Shown here: positions 24,004 through 31,725 of the stretch, piece by piece
How the letters are laid out: every line of letters begins with the position of its first letter
How positions within the stretch are numbered: the stretch's first letter is position 1
Source of the DNA: Actinotignum timonense
GTDB lineage: Bacteria > Actinomycetota > Actinomycetes > Actinomycetales > Actinomycetaceae
DNA: 33,755 nucleotides
Assembly (NCBI RefSeq): GCF_900155575.1
Contig: NZ_LT706966.1
Coordinates: forward strand, 426,300 to 460,054
Reading direction: 5' to 3'
Notes under the pieces: model-generated
What the model saw: only the letters and a program-made list of their open reading frames with translations
Told to the model about the DNA's origin: nothing
Databases searched by the model: none
Position numbers and translations under genes: made by a program

Positions 24004-25356
24004 ATGGTTGTACGCCACGAAATCCGCCCGCCCATTACCCGGCTTCCGGACGGGACCATCAAACAGATCAACCCGTTTTCCGGTACCGAAGTGTGGACCC
24101 AGCCGGGCCGCGCTAACCGACCCCTCAAGGCCGAAGTTCCCATCGCGGAACCGCTGAGTGCCGATCACCCGGAAAACTTCTGTTCTTTCTGCGCGGATCG
24201 GGTGCTGGAAACACCGCCGGAAAAGGCGCGCATCGTTGGCAACCCCGCCACGGGTGAAGCCCGGATCACCTATGATGCCCCGGTGGATTCCCTGGCGGAC
24301 CCGTGGGATTTCCGGCGAGTTCCTAATCTTTTTGAGATTGTTCCTTTCCAGTACTGGACCACCAACTACCAGTACGAGCTCACCACCCGCCGCCAGGATG
24401 CTTTTGAGCGCTACACCTCGGATGCGGCCGGGCGGGCCCACGTGCTTTCCGTGGCGCATAACAAGGCCATTGCCTCGGGCATGGATGAGGATGCCTGGAA
24501 TGCGCTTCCGGAGCGGGAGCGCCTCTTGAGCGCGCTGCCGTTCTACGGGGGCGGGCATGATCTCATTATCGGGCGCCACCACTATGTGCCGGGTTCGGAT
24601 TCCACCGCGAATCGGGCCGGCTCGGGTACCCTCACCCCGGCTGAGCACTACTGGTACTTCCTGCTTACCGCGGATGCCATGCGCGATTTGTACGAGCAGA
24701 ACCGCTACGTCAAATACGTGCAGGTCTTCCAGAATTGGTTGCGGCCGGCCGGGGCCTCCTTCGAACACCTCCATAAGCAGCTGGTGTCCATTGATGAGCG
24801 CACCGTCAATCACCGCTACGAAGTGGACCGGGTGCGCGATAACCCCAATATTTTCAACGAGTACGGGGTGGATTACGCCGGCTACCACAATCTCGTTATC
24901 GCGGAGAACAAGTACGCGGTGGCCTACGCCGGGTTCGGGCATCGCTACCCCACGCTCGAAGTGTGGTCGCGTTCGGAAGCCTCCCAACCCTTCGAGCACA
25001 CCCGCCACGAATTGCGCGCCGTTTCGGATCTGGTGCATGCCATGCACGCGGCCACCGGCCCAGATATTCCCACAAATGAGGAATGGTACGCACCTTCGCG
25101 GGATATGGAAGTAGCAACCCCGTGGCGGGTGCTCCTCAAGTGGCGCACCTCCACCCTCGCCGGTTTTGAAGGCGGCACCAAGATCTACGTCAATACCATT
25201 GACCCGTGGTCCTTGCGGGATCGGGTTGTTCCCCGCCTGCTGGAGCTGCGCGCCGAAGGTGCGATTGCTTCCACGATCAATATCGCCACCGAATGCAGCT
25301 GCGAAGTCAATTCGTTGCGTTACGGAATGGGTGAATCAGGAGTGCGCGGCAGGTAG
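24004..25356 (+). CDS. DUF4921 protein, GalT/HIT-superfamily-like nucleotidyltransferase
   Basis: A 450-residue cytoplasmic protein that resembles galactose-1-phosphate uridylyltransferase without being a standard one. Cys60 and Cys63 (FCSFCADR) match the GalT zinc-binding pair, PWDFRRVPNLFEIVPF (about 100-114) matches its nucleotide-binding RVVPN strand, and SFEHLHKQLV carries His255-Leu-His257-Lys-Gln259, the HxHxQ active-site motif where His257 would take the nucleotide. A second half (about 265-450) is conserved in this actinobacterial family. The ATG follows GAGGGG by five bases. The substrate is unknown: a sugar phosphate or dinucleotide is plausible. No galK or galE is nearby. A patatin-like gene follows after 73 bases. 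Confidence 0.8.
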   Translation: MVVRHEIRPPITRLPDGTIKQINPFSGTEVWTQPGRANRPLKAEVPIAEPLSADHPENFCSFCADRVLETPPEKARIVGNPATGEARITYDAPVDSLADPWDFRRVPNLFEIVPFQYWTTNYQYELTTRRQDAFERYTSDAAGRAHVLSVAHNKAIASGMDEDAWNALPERERLLSALPFYGGGHDLIIGRHHYVPGSDSTANRAGSGTLTPAEHYWYFLLTADAMRDLYEQNRYVKYVQVFQNWLRPAGASFEHLHKQLVSIDERTVNHRYEVDRVRDNPNIFNEYGVDYAGYHNLVIAENKYAVAYAGFGHRYPTLEVWSRSEASQPFEHTRHELRAVSDLVHAMHAATGPDIPTNEEWYAPSRDMEVATPWRVLLKWRTSTLAGFEGGTKIYVNTIDPWSLRDRVVPRLLELRAEGAIASTINIATECSCEVNSLRYGMGESGVRGR

Positions 25357-25429
25357 TTTGGGCCGCGGCCGGAGCCATCTTCACTCGAGGCCGCACCCGC
25401 CCCGGCCTGGCGCGTAGAAAGGAGACCCT

Positions 25430-26311
25430 ATGTCTCGGATTGCTGAAACCGCCCTCGTTTTCGAGGGCGGTGGTATGCGCGCGAGCGCCACGGCCCCGGT
25501 GGTGATCAAGCTCATCGAGGCCGGCCTGGAGTTCCCGCACGTTTCGGGGATTTCGGCGGGTTCCAGTCACGTGGCGAATTATCTCAGCCGTGACCCGCTG
25601 CGGGCCCGACGGTCTTTCGTGGAATTTGGGGCGGATCCGAATATCGGAAACTGGCGGACCTTCCTCAGCGGCAAGGGCGCCTTCAACTCGGATTACATTT
25701 ACCTTCACACGTCACGCCCGGGCCAGGCCCTTCCCTTCGATTTCGAGACTTTCCAGTCCACGCCCGGCGATTTTGACATCAGTGCTTTTCGTTTGAGCGA
25801 CGGCGCCGCCGTGCACTGGCACCGCGGCGATATTAAGGTTCTTGACGACCTGTTGGTGCGGGTGCAGGCATCCTCAACGATGCCCGGCATCATGCCTTTC
25901 GTAACGCTCGACGGTGAGCTTTATGCCGACGGCGCGCTCGGGCCATCCGGGGGTATACCTATTGATGCCGCTGAGGCTGCTGGCTTCGAGCGCGCCGTCG
26001 TTATTATGACGAAACCGCGCGATTACGTGCGCCCGGCACCTTCCCGAAAGGCAAGTGCGCTGATCCGGGCGGCTTTCCGCAAATACCCCCACCTCGTTAC
26101 CGCGCTGGAGGAACGCGCAGCCAAGTACAACGCCACCCGGGTCCATCTTTTCGATCTGGAAGCACGGGGGCGGGCCTACCTCTACTTCCCGCGCCACCAG
26201 CTAACTTCCAACCGGGAGACCAATGTGGCGAAACTGGAAGCCTCTTTCGCGGCCGGCACCGCCCAGATCAACGAGGACTTCCCTGCGATCCTGCGCTTCC
26301 TCGGGGTTTAG
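25430..26311 (+). CDS. Patatin-like phospholipase (YjjU/RssA-like)
   Basis: A 293-residue serine lipase-like protein. The glycine-rich oxyanion loop is FEGGGMRASATAP (11-23), the nucleophile elbow is GISAGSS with Ser42, and the catalytic Asp167 is in LYADGALGPSGGIP. The order and the Ser-Asp dyad are those of patatins. The loop has Ala18 where the consensus GGGxRG has Gly. There is no signal peptide, so it acts in the cytoplasm or at the inner membrane face, probably on phospholipids or acyl esters. The start ATG follows AAAGGAGA. The gene is convergent with the importer ATPase gene: the stops are 22 bases apart and no clear terminator lies between. Confidence 0.9.
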   Translation: MSRIAETALVFEGGGMRASATAPVVIKLIEAGLEFPHVSGISAGSSHVANYLSRDPLRARRSFVEFGADPNIGNWRTFLSGKGAFNSDYIYLHTSRPGQALPFDFETFQSTPGDFDISAFRLSDGAAVHWHRGDIKVLDDLLVRVQASSTMPGIMPFVTLDGELYADGALGPSGGIPIDAAEAAGFERAVVIMTKPRDYVRPAPSRKASALIRAAFRKYPHLVTALEERAAKYNATRVHLFDLEARGRAYLYFPRHQLTSNRETNVAKLEASFAAGTAQINEDFPAILRFLGV

Positions 26312-26333
26312 CTGCACTGTTCAGGAATATTAG

Positions 26334-26975
26334 TTAACCTGCGGCAACCAGCCGCCCGCTATCCATGCGCACCACCCGGTCGGCAACGGTCGCCGCTTCG
26401 GCATCATTGTGGGTCACGTAGACCGCCGTCGTGCCTGCCTTTTGCAGCACCCGGCGTAGGAATACCGCCAGGTCCTCCCGCAGGCGGGTATCGAGGGCGG
26501 AAAGCGGTTCGTCCAGGAGCAGCACCCGCGGGCGCGCCGCCAGGGAACGCGCCAAAGCCACCCGCTGAGCTTGCCCACCCGAAAGAGTCGTGACCGCCCG
26601 CTTGGTATAACCGCTCAGTTCCACCAGCTCCAGCCAGCGCTCCACCTCTGCCTCGACCTCGGCGCGCGAACGGCCTTTCTCAATCCCGTAGGCAATATTT
26701 CCACCCACGCTGCGATTCGGGAAAAGCTGCCCGTCCTGAAAAACCATGCCCACCCCGCGCCGATGGGTAGGAACCGCCGTCATATCAGCGCCGTCGATCA
26801 GCACCTGCCCGCGCAAAGCCTCCAGCCCGGCGATCCCGCGCAACAGCGAGGATTTCCCCGAACCGGACGCCCCCAGCAACGCCACGGTCGTGCCCGACTC
26901 CACGCTAAGATTCACGCCGCGCACCGCCTCGAAACCGTCCGGGTAACGCACCGATACCTCACGAAGTTCTAACAC
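26334..26975 (-). CDS. thiQ: ABC importer ATPase, thiamine-type (ThiQ-like)
   Basis: A 213-residue ATPase subunit. Walker A is LLGASGSGKSSLL (about 33-45), Q loop VGMVFQDGQLFPN, signature TTLSGGQAQRVALARS, Walker B VLLLDEPLSALD and switch His in VYVTHNDAEAA. It is short, without the extra regulatory domain found in MalK-type ATPases, as in ThiQ. It starts at a GTG that overlaps the permease gene by 17 bases and is preceded by GAAAGGAAAGC. It is the last gene of the riboswitch-controlled operon, so thiamine or a precursor or analogue is the probable cargo. Confidence 0.88.
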   Translation of the reverse strand: MLELREVSVRYPDGFEAVRGVNLSVESGTTVALLGASGSGKSSLLRGIAGLEALRGQVLIDGADMTAVPTHRRGVGMVFQDGQLFPNRSVGGNIAYGIEKGRSRAEVEAEVERWLELVELSGYTKRAVTTLSGGQAQRVALARSLAARPRVLLLDEPLSALDTRLREDLAVFLRRVLQKAGTTAVYVTHNDAEAATVADRVVRMDSGRLVAAG

Positions 26976-28644
26976 GAAGCTTTCCTTTCTGCTGCGTTAA
27001 TAACGACGACGCAGCCCCGGCAGGCGCCGCCATTTCACTCAGCGCCATCAGCCCCCCGGTGACCGTACCGAGCACCACCGCCCCCGCCATCGCGGTCCCG
27101 TAATTTTCCGCCCCGGGCCTCCCCAGGAGCTGGCCGATCAGCACCGGGAGCGTGGTGGAATCACTGGTGGCCAGGAAGGATGTGGCACCGTATTCCCCTA
27201 AGGAAATGGCCAGGCCGAAACCGGCTGCCACCGCGAGCGCCCGGGCGGCGAGCGGCAGGTCAATACTTCTCCAGATCCTCCCCGGGCCGGCCCCCAGGGT
27301 GGCGGCGGCCTCGCGCAAGCGTGGGTCAATGGCCCGCACCACCGGGAGGATCACCCGGGCCACGAGGGGAAGGGCCACCACCGCTTGCGCCACCGGGACG
27401 AGCACCTGCGCGGAGGGAACAAGCATGCGAATGGTGAGGAATAATCCGAAACCTACCGTCACCGCGGAAACTCCCAGCGGCAGCAGGGCGATCCCTTCCG
27501 CGGCCGCGCTCACCGGCCGCGGCGGGGCCCACGGGGAAGCCAGCGCGAAAGCCAGCAGCGCCCCGAGGAGCAGGGCAAGTGCGGCAGCGCTCAGGCCCGT
27601 TGTCAAAGAATTCCGGAGCGCATCGGAAGCCGAGACCCCCGCAAATCCGGAAGAACCGATGAGATTGCGGTAGTTCTCCAGCGTCCAGGTACCCGAACGC
27701 TGGAAGGAGCGCGCCACCAGGGTGAGGAGCGGAGCTCCGATCAGGAAAATAACGGTGGCCGCGCTGATGAGCAGCGCGGGAATATCACTCCGGCTCACCT
27801 TCCTCCGGGCGGCCGGGCGCAGGCGCAAGGCTGCCGAGGTACGCCGGGTGGCCCGGGCAGCCACCGCGGTGGCAATCCCGACGATCACCACTTGTAGAAG
27901 CGAGAGCACCGCCGCGGCCCGTAAATCAAGGAAGGTGGTGGTCTGCACCCAGATTTCAGTTTCGAGGGTCCCGTAGCCAGGCGCACCTAAGGTTTGCACG
28001 ATTCCGAACGACGTCGAACAAAATAAAAAGACTATAGCCGCGCCGGAGGTAATAGCCGGGGCCAATTCCACAAGGGTGACGGTACGGAAAGCCCGCCACG
28101 GGGAGGCGCCGAGGGTACGGGCAGCCTCCGCGTGCGGGGGCAGCGCCGCCCACAGTGGCCCCACCGTCCGCGAAATCACGGCGGTATTGAAGAAAACCAT
28201 GGCCGCGACCACCGCCCACGGGCTGGAATCCCAGCCGAGGAAACCGTAGGGGCCGTCCGCGCGCAGCAGCGCCCGGAACGCGGTTCCCACCACCACGGTG
28301 GGGAGCACGAAAGGTACCACCACGAAGGCTCGCACCACCCGCACTCCGGGCAGGCGCAGTCGGTAAAGCACATAGGCGAGGGGAAGCCCGAGCAGTACCG
28401 AGAAAGCGGTACTGGCCGCTGCCATCCACAGGGTTTGCCCGGCGACTTTCCAGGTGCGCGGGCGGGTAAGTTCGGCGGCGAAACCCGCGGTATCCACCCC
28501 GGCCGGGGTGACGAGCCCGCGCGCGAGCATCGCCACCACCGGCCACAGGAAGAAGACCGCGAGGAAAAATAGCGGGACCGCGAGCGCGAGGGCAACCACC
28601 AGGGAAGCTCCGCGCGGGCGCGGGATACGGAATGCGTTACTCAC
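26959..28644 (-). CDS. thiP: ABC importer permease, fused double domain (ThiP-like)
   Basis: A 561-residue integral membrane protein with about twelve membrane segments in two homologous halves, so one chain supplies both permease domains. Each half has the coupling motif to the ATPase: EAARTLGASPWRAFRTVTL (about 173-191) and EAAATLGAGPGRIWRSIDL (about 437-455). This fused layout is typical of ThiP and the iron/thiamine importer group. Its ATG overlaps the stop of the binding-protein gene by four bases (ATGA). Cargo assignment rests on the TPP riboswitch upstream of the operon rather than on the permease sequence. Confidence 0.9.
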   Translation of the reverse strand: MSNAFRIPRPRGASLVVALALAVPLFFLAVFFLWPVVAMLARGLVTPAGVDTAGFAAELTRPRTWKVAGQTLWMAAASTAFSVLLGLPLAYVLYRLRLPGVRVVRAFVVVPFVLPTVVVGTAFRALLRADGPYGFLGWDSSPWAVVAAMVFFNTAVISRTVGPLWAALPPHAEAARTLGASPWRAFRTVTLVELAPAITSGAAIVFLFCSTSFGIVQTLGAPGYGTLETEIWVQTTTFLDLRAAAVLSLLQVVIVGIATAVAARATRRTSAALRLRPAARRKVSRSDIPALLISAATVIFLIGAPLLTLVARSFQRSGTWTLENYRNLIGSSGFAGVSASDALRNSLTTGLSAAALALLLGALLAFALASPWAPPRPVSAAAEGIALLPLGVSAVTVGFGLFLTIRMLVPSAQVLVPVAQAVVALPLVARVILPVVRAIDPRLREAAATLGAGPGRIWRSIDLPLAARALAVAAGFGLAISLGEYGATSFLATSDSTTLPVLIGQLLGRPGAENYGTAMAGAVVLGTVTGGLMALSEMAAPAGAASSLLTQQKGKLRVRTS

Positions 28645-29687
28645 ATTCCCGCGGTGTCACGCCAGGCGCGGATCCATTCGGCGCGCTGGGCGCCCACTTC
28701 TTTAGCGTCTAGCACGATGGGGTCCTTCACACGCGGGGCGTGCTGCTGCCAGCTCGCGGGCAGCTCCACATCGGCCACCGGGTACACGTACATCGACTCC
28801 GGGATGGCTTTCTGCACGTCCTCGGAAAGTAGGAAATCGATAAAAGCCTGCGCGCCTTCCGGGTTCTCTGCCCCGCGCAGCACCCCGGCGTATTCCACCT
28901 GGCGCACGCAGGTCGATTCGATCACGCCGGTGCGCCCGTCTTCAGCGGCCGGGGAGGAAGAATAGGAAACCACCAGGGGGTAATTTCCCTTGCCTTCCGA
29001 ACCGGAAAAATCGGTGTAGTAGGCATCCGTCCACGAACCGGAAATGCGGGTGCCGGCCCCGAGCAGCTGGCCCCACAGCTGGGAAAGCCCCTCCGTTCCC
29101 CCGGCAACGTGGGCGGTAGCGGCCAGGAAAGCCAGGCCCGGTGAGGAAAGCGCCGGGTTTTCCACCGCGAGCAGCCCGGCGTATTCGGGGCGGGAAAGAT
29201 CGGCGAAACTCAGGGGCGGAATCATATTTTTCTGGGTGAACCACTCGCGGTCGTAATTCACGCAGACTTCGCCCTGGTCGATGGGATTGAGTTTCCCTTC
29301 CAGGGCGGTCACTCCCGCGGGGAGTTTCGGGGAAGAATAATCGGCGATGGTGTTACCATCAAGCGCCTGGTAGGCGGTATAGGTATCCACCCCGAACACC
29401 ATATCCGCACCGGGTTTGCCATCCGCCAAGACCAATTGGTTAACAACCTGGCCGGTATCCCCGGGTGCTGATTTCACGATGGTGTACCCGGATTCTTTCT
29501 CGAAGCGGGCGATGAGCTCATCGGGAAGGTTGAATGATTCGTGGCTGACCACCCGAACTGTGGTGGGCTGATCGCTCGCTGCCGGAGAGGCGGCGTCGTC
29601 GTTCTTTGAGCAGCCGGCCAGGGCCAGTGCCGCAACCATCACGGCGGCCGCAAGAACGCGGGCGCCGTGCCTATTTTTCTGGACCAT
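28641..29687 (-). CDS. thiB: Thiamine-type ABC substrate-binding lipoprotein (ThiB/Tbp-like)
   Basis: A 348-residue exported lipoprotein: a basic N-terminus, a hydrophobic stretch and the lipobox LALAGC with Cys26, then a Ser/Ala/Asp linker. The mature part is a two-lobe binding protein with VRVVSHESFNLPDELIARFEKESGY (about 43-67), ADMVFGVDTYTAYQAL, and LNPIDQGEVCVNYDREWF, the pattern seen in thiamine-binding proteins. It would be anchored on the outer face of the membrane and deliver ligand to the permease. The ATG is preceded by GAGGAGGA. It is the first gene behind the TPP riboswitch, which strongly supports thiamine, thiamine pyrophosphate or a related compound as ligand. Confidence 0.9.
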   Translation of the reverse strand: MVQKNRHGARVLAAAVMVAALALAGCSKNDDAASPAASDQPTTVRVVSHESFNLPDELIARFEKESGYTIVKSAPGDTGQVVNQLVLADGKPGADMVFGVDTYTAYQALDGNTIADYSSPKLPAGVTALEGKLNPIDQGEVCVNYDREWFTQKNMIPPLSFADLSRPEYAGLLAVENPALSSPGLAFLAATAHVAGGTEGLSQLWGQLLGAGTRISGSWTDAYYTDFSGSEGKGNYPLVVSYSSSPAAEDGRTGVIESTCVRQVEYAGVLRGAENPEGAQAFIDFLLSEDVQKAIPESMYVYPVADVELPASWQQHAPRVKDPIVLDAKEVGAQRAEWIRAWRDTAGM

Positions 29688-29690
29688 GCA

Positions 29691-29736
29691 TCCTCCTCAG
29701 GATATAAGGAGGGTCTCCGCGGTGCGGAGGAGAGAT
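29691..29736 (-). promoter_or_regulatory. Riboswitch expression platform with Shine-Dalgarno/anti-Shine-Dalgarno pairing
   Basis: The thiB ribosome binding site GAGGAGGA (29698-29691) can pair with TCCTCC in the segment just after the aptamer (about 29732-29726). That segment can instead join a hairpin CTCCGC-ACC-GCGGAG (29729-29715). The two mutually exclusive pairings suggest control of translation initiation. No T-run terminator is present. This is inferred from complementarity only. Confidence 0.6.
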
Positions 29737-29738
29737 CT

Positions 29739-29830
29739 CGACTCCCTTCGCCGGTACTAACCGGAGCAGGTTCGAGGGTCTGCGTGCCGCGTGCCGGCCG
29801 CACTCTCAGCGCTGCTGCGCTCCCCTGTCG
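29739..29830 (-). ncRNA. TPP (thiamine pyrophosphate) riboswitch, THI box
   Basis: On the minus strand the conserved aptamer elements appear in order: the closing stem strand CGAC followed by GGGGAGC, the pyrimidine-sensor segment CGCTGAGAGTGCGG, ACCCTCGAACCTG, CCGGTTAGTACCGGCG and AAGGGAGTCG, with CGAC and GTCG closing P1. These match the THI box core (CTGAGA, ACCTGA-like and GGnTAnTACCnGCGnAGGGA). It controls the thiB-thiP-thiQ operon 52 bases downstream; TPP binding normally lowers expression. Confidence 0.96.
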
Positions 29831-29838
29831 TGCCGTCC

Positions 29839-29867
29839 AGTCTAGTACGGAGGTCCCGTATTTTCAC
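29839..29867 (-). promoter_or_regulatory. Candidate promoter of the thiB operon
   Basis: On the minus strand GTGAAA (29867-29862) and TAGACT (29844-29839) are 17 bases apart, and a start seven bases on would fall at about 29832, at the 5' edge of the riboswitch. The spacer has a small palindrome, TACGG-GACCT-CCGTA (29860-29846). The -35 box is poor, so confidence is moderate. Confidence 0.45.
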
Positions 29868-29910
29868 GCCTGCGGTCCCGAGCCGGAACCGGATCGGCGC
29901 CGCGCGAACC

Positions 29911-30180
29911 TTAGGCCCGGGCGCGTGCCTGCGAATCGATCACTTCGCCCTTGCCGTACCATTTGGCGGCCTGGCGCTGGGTCAGCTGGGAAACGGCCGC
30001 GGCCACCCCGGCAGACACCACCGCGAAAATCACCGCGTCCACGAGCGGCGCGTTCGGATCCTCCGAATCGGGAATCTCCCGCCCGGAAATTCCCTTCCAC
30101 ACCACGTCCACGATTTTATTGGCGACGATCCCCGAGAGCACCCCAACGCCCGCGCTCACAACTTTCCACCCGATATCCAT
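29911..30180 (-). CDS. DUF4235 small membrane protein
   Basis: An 89-residue protein when started at the ATG at 30180, preceded by GAAAGGGACGCT; the frame is open for 23 further codons without a good site. The family features are visible: a first membrane segment (about 5-25, WKVVSAGVGVLSGIVANKI), VDVVWKGISGREIPDSEDPNAP in the loop, and a second hydrophobic segment (about 46-64, LVDAVIFAVVSAGVAAAVSQL) before a basic end. DUF4235 occurs widely in actinobacteria and its role is unknown. It lies 68 bases downstream of mrpG on the same strand and may be expressed with the antiporter. Confidence 0.85.
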   Translation of the reverse strand: MDIGWKVVSAGVGVLSGIVANKIVDVVWKGISGREIPDSEDPNAPLVDAVIFAVVSAGVAAAVSQLTQRQAAKWYGKGEVIDSQARARA

Positions 30181-30248
30181 AGCGTCCCTTTCTTCGCGCG
30201 GCGCGGCTCCGGCCAGATGCGGCCGGTACCCGGCACCGCCCTCGATCA

Positions 30249-30653
30249 TTAGTGCGTGGAGGTGCTCCCCCGCGCGGAATTCTTATCCTGTCCAGAACTA
30301 TTATGACTCAGCCCACGCCCGAAGCGCAGGTCCTCGCGCAATTCGTCCACAACCATGGCATCCGAATCGATGCGGCCGGTGCGGTATCCGGCGCGCGAGA
30401 GCATATGCGCGGAGATGGGCGAGGTGATGAGCTGGCAGCCGATCACGAGGAGCAGCGTCCACGTCATCGAGGGGTCACGCACCAGGCAGGCCGCGCCCAG
30501 GCAGCCCATGATCAGGGAGAGGACCTGCGGTTTTGTGGCTACGTGCAGGCGGGTCATGAGGTCCGGGTATCGGAACATGCCGATGGCGGCCACGAAAGTG
30601 AGGGTTGCGCTGGCCAGCATGAGCGCGGCGCCGATAATATCCCAGGGGCTCAC
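30249..30653 (-). CDS. mrpG: Mrp/Mnh cation:proton antiporter subunit G
   Basis: A 134-residue small subunit with three membrane segments (about 6-25, 40-60, 65-85) and the family segment MFRYPDLMTRLHVATKPQVLSL (about 26-47). MrpG is needed for Na+/H+ antiport by the whole complex. The GTG start at 30653 overlaps the mrpF stop by four bases. After about residue 95 comes a hydrophilic C-terminal tail of some 40 residues that most MrpG proteins lack or have in shorter form. It is the last Mrp gene. Confidence 0.9.
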   Translation of the reverse strand: MSPWDIIGAALMLASATLTFVAAIGMFRYPDLMTRLHVATKPQVLSLIMGCLGAACLVRDPSMTWTLLLVIGCQLITSPISAHMLSRAGYRTGRIDSDAMVVDELREDLRFGRGLSHNSSGQDKNSARGSTSTH

Positions 30654-31093
30654 GGCCGGGCTCCTTCCTGCGCGCCCGCGGTATCCGGTTGCGGAAGGCG
30701 AGCGGTATCCGGTTGCGCACGGCCCGCGGCGGGCGGCTCGCGGTCCGGATCGTGGGCGGGGCTTTCGTCTTCTTCTTCGTCGGTTGTTTCGCGTTCGTTC
30801 GCCTTTTCGAGGCGCCGCATTTCCTTCGGGTCGTTTTGGTCCACGGGCCGGATGAAACGCGCCACGGCCACGGATCCGAGGAAACCAACAATGGCGACGA
30901 CGACGAATACCGCCAGCAAATCCGCTCGCCGAGTCACCGCCGCGAGCAGGCAGAGCGCCCCCACCATAATCGAAGTGATGACATCGAGCGCCCCCACCCG
31001 GTCAAGGACCGTGGGGCCTTTGACGATGCGAACCGTCACCAGCAGCGCGGAGATGGTCAGCAGCACCCCGCAGATCACCATCACAATAATCAC
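30650..31093 (-). CDS. mrpF: Mrp/Mnh antiporter subunit F with acidic, Pro-rich tail
   Basis: A 147-residue protein: three membrane segments (about 2-20, 34-54, 60-80) with the MrpF motif IVKGPTVLDRVGALDVIT (about 23-40). The core is about 90 residues, the normal size; the rest is an acidic, Pro/Ala-rich tail (ETTDEEEDESP and PDTARLPQPDTAG) presumed to face the cytoplasm. The GTG start follows GGAGGTGAAC, which is part of the mrpE coding sequence, and overlaps the mrpE stop by four bases. Confidence 0.9.
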   Translation of the reverse strand: MIIVMVICGVLLTISALLVTVRIVKGPTVLDRVGALDVITSIMVGALCLLAAVTRRADLLAVFVVVAIVGFLGSVAVARFIRPVDQNDPKEMRRLEKANERETTDEEEDESPAHDPDREPPAAGRAQPDTARLPQPDTAGAQEGARP

Positions 31094-31725
31094 CGTTCAC
31101 CTCCGGAACTATCGGGAGCGAAGGGAACGGGCAAACGCCCGGCCTTGGGGCTGGAGCCGGGCACGAATCCGGCCTGCACCAGCTCGCTGCGGGAGGCGAA
31201 AGCGCGCAGCACCCGCTCCTCCAGGTCGAGTACCGATTGGTGCGCCGCGCTCACTCCCCCGGCCATGCCCACGTCAAAGACATGCACATAGAGGGTGCCC
31301 GTGGCGGCGTCGGTATCGATGACGAGCGAGCCGGGCACCAGGGTGGACATCCCGGCGGTAATCGCCAGGTAGGCATCGGAGTGGGAGCGCAGTCGCACGC
31401 GGATCACCGCGCCGCGGGGGGTGGCGCGCCGCAGAATAAACCAGGCTTGCTGCCAGGAGGCATGCACGAGGTCACGCACGAAAATCGCAACCAGCCGGAT
31501 CACGCCCCAGATCCGGAACCGCCCGTCGAAAGACGCGGTGGGGAAAGGCGCCACTTCAGTCACGAGGAGGGCGAGGGCAAAACCGGCCACAATATTGGCG
31601 GCGCTCACCTGCCCCCACAGCAGCACCCACACAATGGTCAGCCACACCAGCACCCCCAGGGAGGCGCTCGGGAAACGGCCTTCGCGCCGGGTGACCAGGC
31701 GGATTGCTTCACTATCGCGACTCAT
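31090..31725 (-). CDS. mrpE: Mrp/Mnh antiporter subunit E
   Basis: A 211-residue subunit with two to three membrane segments near the N-terminus (about 23-58, with another hydrophobic stretch near 73-85) and the MrpE soluble domain. Family motifs are LVHASWQQAWFILRR (about 86-100), ITAGMSTLVPGSLVIDTD (about 121-138) and TLYVHVFDVG (about 143-152). MrpE is needed for full antiporter output though it does not itself resemble a transporter. The ATG follows GGAGGTGAGCA, encoded within the end of mrpD, and overlaps its stop by four bases. Confidence 0.9.
   Translation of the reverse strand: MSRDSEAIRLVTRREGRFPSASLGVLVWLTIVWVLLWGQVSAANIVAGFALALLVTEVAPFPTASFDGRFRIWGVIRLVAIFVRDLVHASWQQAWFILRRATPRGAVIRVRLRSHSDAYLAITAGMSTLVPGSLVIDTDAATGTLYVHVFDVGMAGGVSAAHQSVLDLEERVLRAFASRSELVQAGFVPGSSPKAGRLPVPFAPDSSGGER

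Noticed and set aside
26312-26333. Bidirectional terminator between the patatin and importer ATPase genes
   Set aside because: Only 22 bases separate the stops and I could not find a stem with a T run there.
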